From Meconema thalassinum (taxonomy: Eukaryota; Arthropoda; Insecta; Orthoptera; Tettigoniidae): a stretch of 64,000 bases of DNA. Below the pieces are notes generated by a model. It ran no database searches, had not been told where the DNA came from, and saw nothing but the letters and a program-made list of their open reading frames with translations. The stretch covers positions 130,140,346 to 130,204,345 of the forward strand of contig OX336388.2 of NCBI GenBank assembly GCA_946902985.2, in the 5' to 3' direction. Shown here one piece after another: positions 21,017 to 32,369 of this stretch (position 1 is the stretch's first letter; every line of letters starts with the position of its first letter). Position numbers and translations under genes: made by a program.

Positions 21017-24000
21017 TCAGTCCAGTTTGTGGATGTGATTACGGTGACTAAAGAGTCCAATCCTGGCATGGAACAAGCGACCACACAAGTCACATAGTAT
21101 TGCTGGAAGAGGACGTGGTTGGGCTGCTCGAAGTTTCCTAGCTTGATGCTTGGCCTCTTCATGTGTGCGTCGATCCCTTTCAAATGTCTTTACAGTATCC
21201 GAGATGGTACGGCACCAAGTTGAGCGGTCTTCAGCCAGCATGTCCCAGGTTTGTGAATCAAGACCTGTCAATTTCAGGGTCTGCTTAAATTGGTCCTTGT
21301 AGCGCCTCTTAGGACCACCATGAGGTCTGGTGCCATAGCATAACTCACCATATAGTATTTGACGAGGTAATCTCACATCATCCATCCGATGGACATGACC
21401 AATCCATCTAAATTGGTGACCAATTATGGATGATTCTATGCTGTTCATTTGAGCCTTTTCAAGAACAGCAATATTGGTACTTCAGTCTTCCCATTTAATC
21501 CTCAGGATTGATCGAAGTTTTTGTAGGTGGAAACGCTCAAGCTTCCTAAGATCACGTCGGTAAAGGGTCCACGTTTCACAACCATACAACAATGTAGAAA
21601 TGACTACTGCTTTGTACACCATAAGCTTTGTACTCATAGACAGATCTTTATTCATGAAGACCCGGTGCGCTAATCGTCCATACGCTGCGTGGGCTGCGCC
21701 AATTCTCTTATCCACATCCTGCTCACAGGTACAGCTCACAGAAATGGTACTGCCCAGGTACGAGAAGTGGTCAACCTGTTCTAATGGCAAATTTGAGATG
21801 GAGATATTGAACTGAGGAAGAGGTGTGCCTGGTGAAGGTTGTACCAAGACTTTAGTCTTATTGACATTTATGGTAAGACCAAAGCGATCACATGCACTTT
21901 TGTAACAATTAACTGACTCTTGCAGCTCTTCTGGTGTGAGAGTTGGTGACGCAGCATCATCTGCATACAACATGTTAGTAACCTGAGTTTTCCTCAAGGA
22001 GCGGAGACGAGTTAGGTTGAAAAGCCCTCCATCAAAACGATACTTGACCTCCACACCTGGGATGTTTGTGGGTGAATCATAAAGCATTGCAGCCAAGTAC
22101 AGCGCAAAAAGCGTTGGAGCCAGTACACATCCTTGTTTCAGTCCTTGGGTAATGGGAAATTCATCGGACATCTTATTCTGATGGCAAACCTGACCTGTCA
22201 TGCCATCATGGAGAGCCTTGATTAGATCTACAAAACGCTGAGGGCAACCAAACCGCTTCAGCACTGCCCACATGGCTGGTCTTGGAACCGAATCAAATGC
22301 CTTTTCCAAGTCATAAAATACTAAGAAGAGTGGATTCTGTTGTTCTCTACATTTTTCTTGTAGCTGTCTCACACAGAAAATCAAGTCAATTGTGCTTCTG
22401 GAAGTTCTAAATCCGCATTGTGACACTGGGTGGATCTTCTCAGAGATAACCTTGAGGCAGTTAAGTAGAATTCTTGCAAGAATCTTCCCCACAATTGATA
22501 GCAGTGATATACCACGGTAGTTGCCACAAACACTGCGATCACCCTTTTTAAAGATAGTGACGATAGTGGCATTCTTTAGGTCTCCAGGTACCTTTCTTGA
22601 TTCCCATATTCTGAGGATAAGGATGAAAATTCTTGTTTTGAGGGAATGACCTCCGGCTTGAATTAGTTCCAGAGGGATGTTATCTGGGCCAGGTGCTTCT
22701 CTGGGTTTCAATTGGGTGAGAGCTGCACTGAATTCATGATAAGTAGGAGGTACTGCCAACCACAGTTGTTCAGGTTGTTGCGGCACATCACAGAGGAAGT
22801 CTTCAGCAGCTTCTGATGGACGATTTAGGAGATTGGAGAAGTGCTCCTTCCAGCGTTCCAAGATTTCTTGACTATCAGTAAAGGTAGTAGAATTATCAGC
22901 GCTTTTCAGTGTACCTGATGATGAGCGAGATGGTCCATATATTTCCTTGAGTACGGCATAGAAGTTCCTCAAGTCTCGAGCATCCGATAGTCTCTGCAGT
23001 TCCTGAGCCTTCTGTTGCCACCAAGTATTTTTAATCTGCCTTATCTGCGTCTGGCATTTACCCTTGAGTTCCAGTAGTTTATCTCTCTTTGTGTTGGAAG
23101 TTGGGTCTTGAAGATGGGCAAGATAGGCATTCCTTTTGGCATTGATGAGAGACAGAATTTCCTCATTGTTGTCATCAAACCAGTCTTGTCTTTTCCGCAC
23201 TATAAAACCAATGGTTTCCTCAGCTGACTGTGTGATAATCTTCTGTAATGTGGCCCATTCTTGCTGAATATCATTTGTTACGGGGTTTTCTGATAACTGG
23301 GTGACTATCCTGTTTCCAAAATGTTTGTACATGGATTCATCCTGAAGTTTGGATGTATTAAACTTCTTTCTTGACAAATTTTTGATGTTCCTAGGTGGTT
23401 TAGGTCTGATGGATATCCTGAGCTTACATATAAGAAGTTTATTATCTGTCCAACAATCGTCTATATTCCTTGCTGTTCTGGTAATAAGAGTGTCCTTCTT
23501 ATCACATTGCCGGGTAATGATATAATCAAGAATGTGCCAATGTTTGGAACGAGGATGCATCCACGTGTTTTTGAAGCGGTCAGGTAGCCGGAACTGCGTG
23601 TTGGTAATGAAAAGTTCGTGTTCTGCACAAAGACCAAGAAGCAGCAGTCCATTGGGATTACATTTTCCAAGTCCCTGTTTGCCCATCACATTATTCCATA
23701 GCCTGTGATCTTTCCCAACTCTGGCATTGAAGTCACCGAGGAGCAAGAGTTTATCTGCAGATGGTACCTTGGAGATGATTTCACTTAGCTGATTATAGAA
23801 CTGAGCCTTTACTTCATCATCAGAATCTAAGGTAGGAGCATAGGCAGAGATGAGTGTCATAAAGGAACCTCCTGAGAGTAGTATGCGGAGAGTCATGAGC
23901 CTTTCGCTGATTGCAATGGGCGTAAGTTGGTGATAATTTACCAGTTTGGTCTTCACAGCGAAGCCCACACCATGAATATGACATTCACCCTCCTCCTTTC

Positions 24001-24391
24001 CTTTCCAGAAGATGGTATATCCTGTTCCAGATTCAGTAATCTTGCCTTCAGAAGACAGCCTAGTTTCACTGAGAGCAGCAATGTCAACGTTGAGTCTTGA
24101 TAACTCATGGGTTACGAGAGTTGACCTTCTCTCAGGTCTAATGTTATTGTCCAAATCAAGCAAGGTTCTGATGTTCCATGATCCAATAATCAATTTGTGA
24201 TTCTTTGCTGTTTTTGAGTTTCGACCGCATGAGGGGTGACCTGCTGAGTGCAGTTGCCCAGCCGGACCAAGATTGTGACTTCCGATGTTTAGCCCACCTT
24301 TTCTAGGGCCTTCCCCATGTGGGGTGGGCAGCGGTGATCCTAAATAGGCCTGCCCAAACACAGATGCAGGACGGAATTCCTGAGTAGTCAC
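21017..24391 (-). pseudogene. LINE 1 ORF2: endonuclease + reverse transcriptase, one in-frame TGA
   Basis: Long ORF of 969 codons, then a TGA at 21482-21484, then 154 more codons in the same frame. Order: GSWNIRTLLDLDNNIRPERR (AP endonuclease start), LLLLGDFNARVG, WHILDYIITR; RT with APGPDNIPLELIQ, NYRGISLLSIVGKILARILL, QCGFRTSRST, FYDLEKAFDSVPR, GLKQGCVLAPTLFALYLAAM, MLYADDAASPT; then LYGCETWTLYRRDLRKLERF; C-terminal C2H2 finger CDLCGRLFHARIGLFSHRNH plus IH. The endonuclease nicks the target and RT copies the RNA there. Only one stop breaks it, so it is young. The clade (RTE-like or other APE clade) is not certain by eye. No separate ORF1 was recognised upstream. Confidence 0.9.
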
Positions 24392-24412
24392 AGAGTCTCC
24401 GGAAGACGACCA

Positions 24413-25061
24413 TCACACATCTGCTGCCAACGTGCAGGTCCGAACTAGGGGCTTCCAGTTACACCCATAACCTGCCCCCACCGTCCATATCCCATCGCCG
24501 TTGGACTTTGAAAAGTGACGTTCGGAAGAAGTGCCACTGGCGTGAATTTGTTTAGGGTGGATCTCAGCTTGCCAGGACGAGACCCACACACTATGATCTC
24601 TGAGCCTTATCCTGCGGCTCACAAAGAATGAGACATGCAGGACCGAACACAGAGACTGCAACGAACTGCCGCATACTCGAGTACTACTGAGGTGCGCCTT
24701 TACAGCCAGTTCGTATGGCGTGGCCTCTTCCGCCTCTATGACCGTTGGGAGCCATGAGAGTGATTGGCTCCTCCTCCGCTCATTTTGCCGTTGGGCCAAA
24801 ACCTGCCCATCATAACTATGGACAATAGTTTGCCCTATTAAACCTGAGCAATAGGCTGCCCCTTCCGCCAACCACACTGTGCCAGAGTTCACCTCTTTCA
24901 CTGCAGGTACCGTTGAGGACTTCACCGTAACCCTGGCAAGGGACCCTAACAAGGTACTACCAGCCGGGCCAGCTGGACCAGGTTTTTTTAAAGAGGTGTT
25001 ACTCCTCTATCACTCCCTACTTGATCATACTATATATATATATATATAATTATAAATTGTA
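24413..25061 (-). other. LINE 1 5' region, no ORF1 recognised
   Basis: An open frame of 179 codons (24413-24952) has no recognisable domain (no RRM, zinc knuckle or coiled coil). It is probably the 5' UTR. A (TA)n run lies at 25030-25050. Confidence 0.5.
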
Positions 25062-25340
25062 ACACTAGGAGCTACTGCACCACACTGTGTAACTACACTA
25101 GTAGTAATACCAACACTGTATAACACTACACTAGTAGCAATACCAACACTGTATAACACTACACTAGGAGCTATTGCACCACACTGTGTAACTACACTAG
25201 TAGTAATACCAACACTGTATAACACTACACTAGTAGCAATACCAACACTGTATAACACTACACTAGGAGCTATCGCACCACACTGCCCCACTCCACTAGT
25301 AGTAATACCAACACTGTATAACACTACACTAGGAGCTATT
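25062..25340. repeat. 33-bp minisatellite in 99-bp higher-order units at LINE 1 5' end
   Basis: Unit like 'actagtagtaataccaac' plus 'actgtataacactac' (33 bp). The 'ctaggagct' variant recurs at 25065, 25164, 25263 and 25329, giving periods of 99, 99 and 66. It lies inside the LINE TSDs, so it was carried by the element. Confidence 0.9.
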
Positions 25341-25357
25341 AGGTGCCTTCATAATAC

Positions 25358-26727
25358 ACTAAGAAAATGGAAATTGCAACACCATGAAGGCATTGGTCGT
25401 TTGTGTTGATGTTCAAGATATGGAACGATGCCATGTAGGTATGTAAACGATCAAAGTTTCAGACCCATTGGATTGTTGCTACAGGTCTCCCCACGTGATT
25501 GGTCGCAGAGGAATCAACTCCAGTATACAGACTCTGGTGTAGCGTAGTTGACTTGCAGTTTGTGCAGTGAAGTGTTCCCCGTCAAACATGCCTCGACGAC
25601 AGAGAAGAGCACGCTATCAACAACTGTCGCCGTTTGAGAGGGCTCGGATAATTGGGCTGTGTGAGGCTGGATTATCGCTAAGGACTGTCGCTGCACGTGT
25701 TGGCCAACAGGCATCTACGGTACAACGTGTATGGCAGCAGTGGTCAAATGAAGGAACCCACACTCGTAGACCTGGCACAGGCCCAGCGCGACAGACAACT
25801 GTGAGAGAGGATCACCGCATCATTGTGATGGCCTGGATGGAACCCCATGCAACAGCAGCGAAAAATTCGAGCAGCTGTGGCACCCCACATTACACAACAA
25901 ACAGTTGGTGATCGCCTGCGTGCAGCTGGCTTACGATCCCGTGTCCCTGCAGAAGGTGTTCCATTGACCCCACAACAGCGACGTGTAAGGCTGGCCTAGT
26001 GTCAAGAACGATCGATTTGGGTCGAAGAATGGCATAGGGTCGTCTTTAGTGATGAATCGCGCTTCTGTCTTGCCCGCAGTGATCGCCGGAATCGTGTGCG
26101 CCGACGTACCGGGGAGAGGGACCGCCCAGACCTTATTGTCGAGAGGCATACAGGGCCAACACCAAGCATTATGGTCTGGGGAGTTATTGGCTTTAATGTG
26201 AAATCGCAATTAGTGCTTGTTGAGGTCACTACGTTGATAGGGTACTCAATCCAGTGGTTGTGCCTATGATGGCGAACATTGCTAATGGGATGTTTCAGCA
26301 GGACAATGCCCGGGTTCACACTGCACGCATCTCCATAGAAGCTCTCCACGACATCACAACCTTAGAATGGCCCGCCAGATCCCCGGACCTCAGTCCTATT
26401 GATCATGTGTGGGACATGATGGGTCGACAACTGGCCAACCGTCCTCAGCCACCCACAACTCTGGAACAACTGACCCGTGCAGTGCAGCAAGCATGGGCCA
26501 CAATTCCTTAGGAAGCGATCCAGGGCCTTATTGACTCCATGCCTCGACGAATTCATCAATGTATTGCAGCTCGTGGTGGGCACATCCTGTATTGATTGTT
26601 GTCCAAACTTGCGGTCAGAGGGACCTGAAACTGTAATCATCGAATCACAACAAAACACTCGTCCTGCGTGTTCAATTGCAGCAATGTTGCACCACTCCTT
26701 CTGGGTGTTGCAATTTCCATTTCCGTC
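25358..26727 (+). mobile_element. Tc1-like transposon 2
   Basis: Inverted ends 'aatggaaattgcaacacc' (about 25370) and 'gggtgttgcaatttccattt' (about 26705-26724), inserted in a TA of the Penelope-like arm just beyond the LINE 1 TSD. Length about 1.37 kb. Exact outermost bases are eroded on the right. Confidence 0.8.
25588..26594 (+). pseudogene. Tc1 transposase 2, several frameshifts
   Basis: Starts MPRRQRRARYQQLSPFERAR, HTH LSLRTVAARVGQQASTVQRV, GTGPARQT. After a frameshift near 25855: KIRAAVAPHITQQTVGDRLR, stop-broken ERSIWVEEWHRVVFSDESRF (first D), then QQDNARVHTARISIEAL (second D) and SPDLSPIDHVWDMM, where the last acidic residue is D instead of the usual E. The C-terminal DSMPRRIHQCIAARGG is present. 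Inactive. Confidence 0.85.
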
Positions 26728-26889
26728 GATGAATAATAAAAAAACACTCACTAAAAAACACAAAGTTCATAAACAAATACATTTAACAATATTCATTAAA
26801 ATTGACATATAGTAAAACTTAGCACACCTATAGTAAAAATTAACATCGTATTATACAGGAGACATTAATAAAATTATGTAGTTGCTTCC

Positions 26890-27105
26890 TTCATACTTCC
26901 CCGTCATAAATTCACCAGCATTGAAACGGATTTAAAGATACTTCATTATGAGAATAAATGATCCATAATGAATATCCTAGAACAATTAGAAATTGACATT
27001 GCTCAAAGAACTAATGTGTCTCATAATCTTAATGAGATCAATTTTGGAACCAATATTTTGTTTGATACACCAATGGATAAACTTACAAGTAAGAATAAAA
27101 AATAG
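26890..27105 (+). pseudogene. Penelope-like element ORF, C-terminal end
   Basis: In one frame: HKFTSIETDLKILHYENK, stop, SIMNILEQLEIDIAQRTNVS, HNLNEINFGTN, and a natural stop at 27103. The 'nH.f..ie...iLH...K...Mn.LEqlEI' pattern is the stretch after the GIY-YIG nuclease core in Penelope-like ORFs. It joins the inverted left arm directly, so the ORF is 5'-truncated here. This identifies the hammerhead-bearing arms as Penelope-type. Confidence 0.65.
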
Positions 27106-27177
27106 ATTGGCCCAGTACTGTTTCGCAATAGTTAATGATAAGGATTAAGGAATAAGTTGTTTCAGTACATTCTATCG

Positions 27178-28756
27178 TCGTCGTCGGCTTCAACTCGTTT
27201 CCGAGTATACATCTTCTTTCAAAACAGTCTAAAATAATCTAAGGTTGAGATCTGTGGGCATATTTGCGGTGACTGAACAGCCCAATGCGTGCATGAAACA
27301 AACGTCCACACAGATCACACAGAACTGTTGGTGGAGGGCTTGGCTGTGCTGCACGGAGCTTTCGTGCTTGTTGCTTGGCCTTAACAATTCTACGACGTTC
27401 TTCTTCAAACATTTTGACAGCAGCCGGGATGGTCTGGCGCCACGTTGAACGGTCTTTAGCAAGCTGGTCCCAGGTTTGTGGATTGAGACCTGTCAACTTC
27501 ATATTCTGCTTAAATTGGTCCTTGTAACGTCTCTTAGGGCCTCCATGAGGTCAGGTGCCGGAGGTGAGTTCACCATACAGAACCTGGCGTGGTAGTCTCG
27601 TATCATCCATCCGATGGACATGTCCAATCCATCTAAGTTGATGACCAATGATGGATGATTCTATACTATTAGTAAGCGCTTTCTCAAGAACATCAAGATT
27701 GGTGATGTGGTCTTCCCACTTTATCTTAAGGATGGATTGAAGTTTCTGTTGATGGAAGCGCTCAAGCTTTCGGAAGTCATGTCGATAAAGGGTCCAGGTT
27801 TCACAGCCATACAACAATGTTGAGATGACAACAGCTTGGTACACCATGAGCTTCGTCTTCACGGTCAGATCTTTATTCAAGAAGACCCGGTGCGATGGTC
27901 GCCCAAATGCTGCATGGGCAGCACCGATTCTCTTCTCAACATCCTGCCCACAATTGCCGTGTACAGATAGCAGACTGCCCAGATACGAGAAGTGGTCTAC
28001 CTGCTCCAATGGAGTATCTGAGATAGAAATGTTGAAGTGCGGAAGGGAAGTGCCTGGTGAGGGTTGTGCCAGAACCTTGGTCTTCTGAACATTAATGGTG
28101 AGACCAAAACGATCACATGCATTCTTGTAGCAATTAACAGTCTGTTGCAACTCCACTGGCATGAGTGTAGGCGATGCTGCATCATCTGCATGCAACATAT
28201 TGGTTATCTTCGTAACATGAGTTAGCTTCTTCGAGCGAAATCGAGCTAGGTTGACGAGCCCTCCATCAAAACGGTACCTGACATCTACACCTGGGATGTT
28301 TGTGGGCGATTTATAGAGCATTGCAGCCAAATACAATGCAAACCGTGTTGGAGCAAGTACGCAGCCTTGTTTCAGTCCATGAGTGATAGGAAATTTGTCA
28401 GAGATCTTATTTTGCTGACAAACCTGACCGGTCATGCCATCATGGAGAGCTTGGATGAGATCAACAAAGCGTCGAGGACAGCCAAAGCGTTGTAGCACCG
28501 CCCACATAGCACATCTTGGAACTGAGTCAAAGGCCTTTTCCAGATCATAAAAGACTAAGAAGAGTGGATTTTGTTGCTCACTACATTTTTCTTGTAGTTG
28601 TCTTACGCAGAAAATCAAGTCAGTTGTGCTTCTGGAAGATCGAAATCCACACTGGGACTCGGGGAGGATCTTTTCTGAGATAACCTGAAGGTGGTTAAGT
28701 AAAATTCTGGCGAGAATTTTACCCACAGTAGATAGTAGCGATATACCGCGATAGTT
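27178..28756 (-). pseudogene. LINE 1 second copy, 5'-truncated
   Basis: Same family as 20974-25340. Covers RT from YRGISLLS to the C-terminus: FYDLEKAFDSVPRCAMWAVL, THGLKQGCVLAPTRFALYLA, LHADDAASPT (HADD in place of YADD), LYGCETWTLYRHDFRKLERF, then an in-frame TGA at 27551-27553 (R codon in copy 1), and the finger CDLCGRLFHARIGLFSHRKY ending AHR. The tail on + reads 'tcgtcgtcgtcggcttc'. The Helitron abuts the truncated 5' end. Confidence 0.88.
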
Positions 28757-28759
28757 ACA

Positions 28760-30484
28760 TCTACTATATAAAGCTCAAATACCACTGACTGACTGATTCA
28801 CGAAATCTCAGAAACCACCGAACGGATTGGAATGAAATTTGGTATGCAGCTTCCTCAAGGGCCGCAAATGCCCGCTAAGAAAGGATTTTTTGATATTCAG
28901 GTTCTAAAGGGGTGTTAAGGGGGTAGACCTGCATTTCATTGAATAGCAGTATCTCCCGATTGGTTTCATTGGGGGATGTGATACTCGGCATATAAACTCA
29001 TCATTAAAGATAAGAAGACACGTGTCTGAGGGTTTTTCGATGTGGTGTATATTATGAGGTGAAAGGGGTGAAAAGTGGGGGTTGAAGGATTCCTAACGGA
29101 GCGTGTATCCCTTAAACGACATAGGCCAGGAGTTTGGAACTCAGCGGGAAAAAATCAGCATAAAAAATAAGTAAATAGGTGTTTGACCGTTTTTTCATAA
29201 ATCCAATTTAAGGGGCCCATGGGGAGGGGTGAAATTATGGGGGGGACGTAATATGTCTGAGTGTAAAATTATACATGGCCTATGTTGTAGACAATAACAC
29301 ATTACATCTTTTTTGTCTCTTGCTATTTCATCATACGACGAATACGTATGGAGTTATTAATGATTTTGTACTTTTTGGCCGGAATTTTCTAAGTCCCAGG
29401 AATGACATAAAAAATGATTCGAATGAAATTTCAAAAAATAGTTTTTTTAAATACTTTTATTATATTTTTCACGTCTTTTAGGGTCCGAAACCAACATGAT
29501 ATTTTGATGTTTTTTTTTTGTCCCATGCATTTTTGGTTTCAGGTGATTGAATTATTTTCCACTAGGACCGTTGCTTATCTACTATATAAAGCTCAAATAC
29601 CACTCACTGACTCATTCATTCATCACGAAATCTCAGAAACCACCCAACGGATTGGAATGAAATTTGGTATCCAGCTTCCTCAAGGGCCGCAAACGCCCGC
29701 TAAGAAAGGATTTTTTGATATTCAGGTTCTAAAGGGGTGTTAAGGGGGTAGACGTGCATTTCATTGAATAGCAATATTTCCCGATTGGTTTCATTGGGGG
29801 ATGTGATACTCGGCATATAAACTCAGCACAAAAAATAAGAAGACATGTGTCTGAGGGTTTTTCGATGTGGTGTATATTATGAGGTGAAAGGGGTGAAAAG
29901 TGGGGGTTGAAGGATTCCTAACGGAGCGTGTATCTCTTAAACGACATAGGCGAGGAGTTTGGAACTCAGTCGAAAAAAATGAGCATAAAAATAACGAAAC
30001 AGGTGTTTGACCGTTTTTTTTTTCATAAATCCAATTTAAGGGGTCATGGGGAGGGGTGAAATTATGGGGGTGGGGGTGGAAACGTAATATGTCTGTGTGT
30101 AAAATTATACATGGCCTATGTTGTAGACAATAACACATTACATCTTTTTTGTCTCTTGCTATTTCATCATACGACGAATACTTACGAAGTTATTAATTAT
30201 TTTGTACTTTTTGGCCGGAATTTTCAAAGTCCCAGGAATGACATAAAAATTGATTCGAATGAAATTTCAAAAAATTGTTTTTTAAATACTTTTATTATAT
30301 TTTTCACGTCTTTTAGGTTCCGAAACCAACATGATATTTTGATGTTTTTTTTTTCGTCCCATGCATTTTTGGTTTCAGGTGATAGAATTATTTTCCACTA
30401 GGACCCATGCTTATCTATCTATATAACTAATGTTATAACGGGATTCCAAATGTTATTGCGGGCGAAGCCGCGGGTAACAGCTAG
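28760..30484 (+). mobile_element. Non-autonomous Helitron, tandem duplication
   Basis: Begins TCTACTATATAAAGCTC after an A and ends CTAG before a T, with a GC hairpin ('gcgggcgaagccgcgggt') about 10 bp before the end. These are Helitron rules (5' TC, 3' CTRR, insertion between A and T). Unit 1 (28760-29577) lacks the hairpin end and runs straight into unit 2 (29578-30484), which is near-identical over about 820 bp. Non-coding. Confidence 0.8.
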
Positions 30485-30485
30485 T

Positions 30486-31050
30486 TCTATATACAGGAGG
30501 GATCAAACCTGTTGCGCCCAGCATCTACTGTTTAGACGCGTGCTACATACATACATACATACACACCCCCTCTTCTAGTTTCCCCTCCTTTCCCTGGAGG
30601 CGCGTCATCGCCTACACAGGTCGCTCTGTAAGCTGTTATTCCAGCTTGAGACAGCTGAGAAGGTACACACGCATACCGTACTCATGGATCCATGTTGAAG
30701 GTGAGCGATAATTTTCGATCGGTTAGGATTCTATATCAAATTTTCGAGAGATCAATAGTTCTGACTAGTGTATTTTGGTTTTTCCTTAGATGAAATGCTG
30801 CTAATGACAGGCTACATATAACTAGGATTTTCACTGAGTTTTTAACGTAAGTCTTTTTAAGCCACATGAATTTAGTTAACAAGTTTGTTAAAGTTCCATA
30901 TTTTAAGATATCAGAATAGTCCTGTTTCTTTTTATTATAGTCAATGAGGAGGCTTCAATGATGGCTGACATAATGCAAGAACCTTGCCACATCAATAGGA
31001 AATAGTATTGTTTGAGATTCCATAAGTATTCAAGGGATGACTTGGGGTTG
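30486..31050. other. No gene seen; CATA microsatellite
   Basis: Contains (CATA)n at 30545-30562. Possibly Penelope 3' UTR or older intron DNA between the Helitron and the LINE at 31051. Confidence 0.35.
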
Positions 31051-31959
31051 TATGTATGTATGTATGTATGTATGTATTCTTTATTGTCAGACAGATAGAC
31101 TCCACTAGTGACAATATAATAATTAACAATAAAATTTACAATTATAAACAAAACAAAAACAGCAAACACGTACAAAAATAGCAATACACTAATCTATTAT
31201 AAATCAGCAACCACAACCATACAGACACGCACTCTAACATCCTATCTCAAGCATTCATTCATGCAATCCCTTTGTACAAGAAACATTACAATAATTATTA
31301 CAGAAAAAAAACTATCAACAGTAAACAGAAACAGGCAAAAACATAAAATAAAAGATAAGAAGACAAAGTTCAGAAACTAGGGAAAGTAATACAAGAGCGA
31401 CATTCAAGGATCTAGATAACAGCAAACAAAAAATACATTACTTCATTCACTCGTACATTCAATCAAAAAATCAATCAACCATTCATTCGACCACATGTTC
31501 AATCAATCAACGCAAATAGAAATTAACCCAATATGCAATACACTATTTTACAGCCCACTTGAGATATCTCTCATAACAGTTAATAGAGAGTCGAAGTGAA
31601 TATCAGTAGCACTTCTACTCTCCATCAAGCTGTATGTTGACTGCAACCGGATCAGACATGAATATTTGTGCACATTAATTCTCGATCTGACCCCATCGAA
31701 CGTGTGCTTCCGTCTGGTGGTTCTCTGAGGGACGTGAAAACCCAAGTCAGCTAGCAACTGATTAGAGTCAATTCCGCCATTTACCAGCTTCCAAAGGAAT
31801 CTCACGTCACCCACTGTGCGCCGACTGCTAAGTGGAGGAAGACTGTACACGTTGCAATAACTCTCATACTCAGCTCTATGGTACGGTCGTCCACCCCTGT
31901 AACAGAGCCATTTAATAAATCTCTTTTGCACACGTTCGATGGCGTCAATTTTATTACTG

Positions 31960-32369
31960 GTTGGTTGGTTGGTTCTTAAGTTTAGGGGCTGCGACAACGC
32001 GGTCATGTAGCCCCGTGTACTTTGGGTGTGTGTAGAATCTGTCTGATAACCGGTGTTAATTGTGATGACTGTATTAGTGTGTGTATCTGTTTTTTAATTT
32101 TAAGTACTGCAACTTATAATTTTTCAAATAGTTCCTACTTTTGCCGCCAAGCGCCACCGTCAACGACTACTAGGTCTAATTCAGAACTTAGCTACTAGAC
32201 GCCACCGCAGTCAGCGCTTGGCAACGAACGTAGAAACCTAAGAGCGTTGTTTACATTCTTAACCTATCCAATTTAGCTTCACACAGGTGCAATTAGTGGA
32301 AGGATCTTTAACATGCCATAAATCTATGACATGGGACCGCCGGCTTTACTTCCCCTCCGAAGGAAGGCA
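31960..32369 (-). mobile_element. SINE family B, copy 3, 5'-truncated, inside LINE ORF
   Basis: Flanked by exact 15-bp TSDs TCAATTTTATTACTG (31945-31959, 32370-32384). Minus orientation with tail 'ggttggttggttctta' on +. Lacks the tRNA-like head. It cuts the LINE codons for SNKIDA. Confidence 0.95.

Larger units (their letters stand above)
20974..25340 (-). mobile_element. APE-type LINE 1, near-complete, 12-bp TSD
   Basis: Exact TSD AGGTGCCTTCAT at 20962-20973 and 25341-25352 defines the unit. The 3' end has a (GAT)-like tail ('catcatcatcggcttt' on +). The 5' end includes a 33-bp tandem repeat array. It encodes one long ORF with endonuclease, RT and zinc knuckle. A second, truncated copy is at 27178-28756. 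Confidence 0.92.

Noticed and set aside
24413..24952. 179-codon minus-strand frame as LINE ORF1
   Set aside because: No zinc knuckle, RRM or coiled coil and ordinary composition for a 5' UTR.
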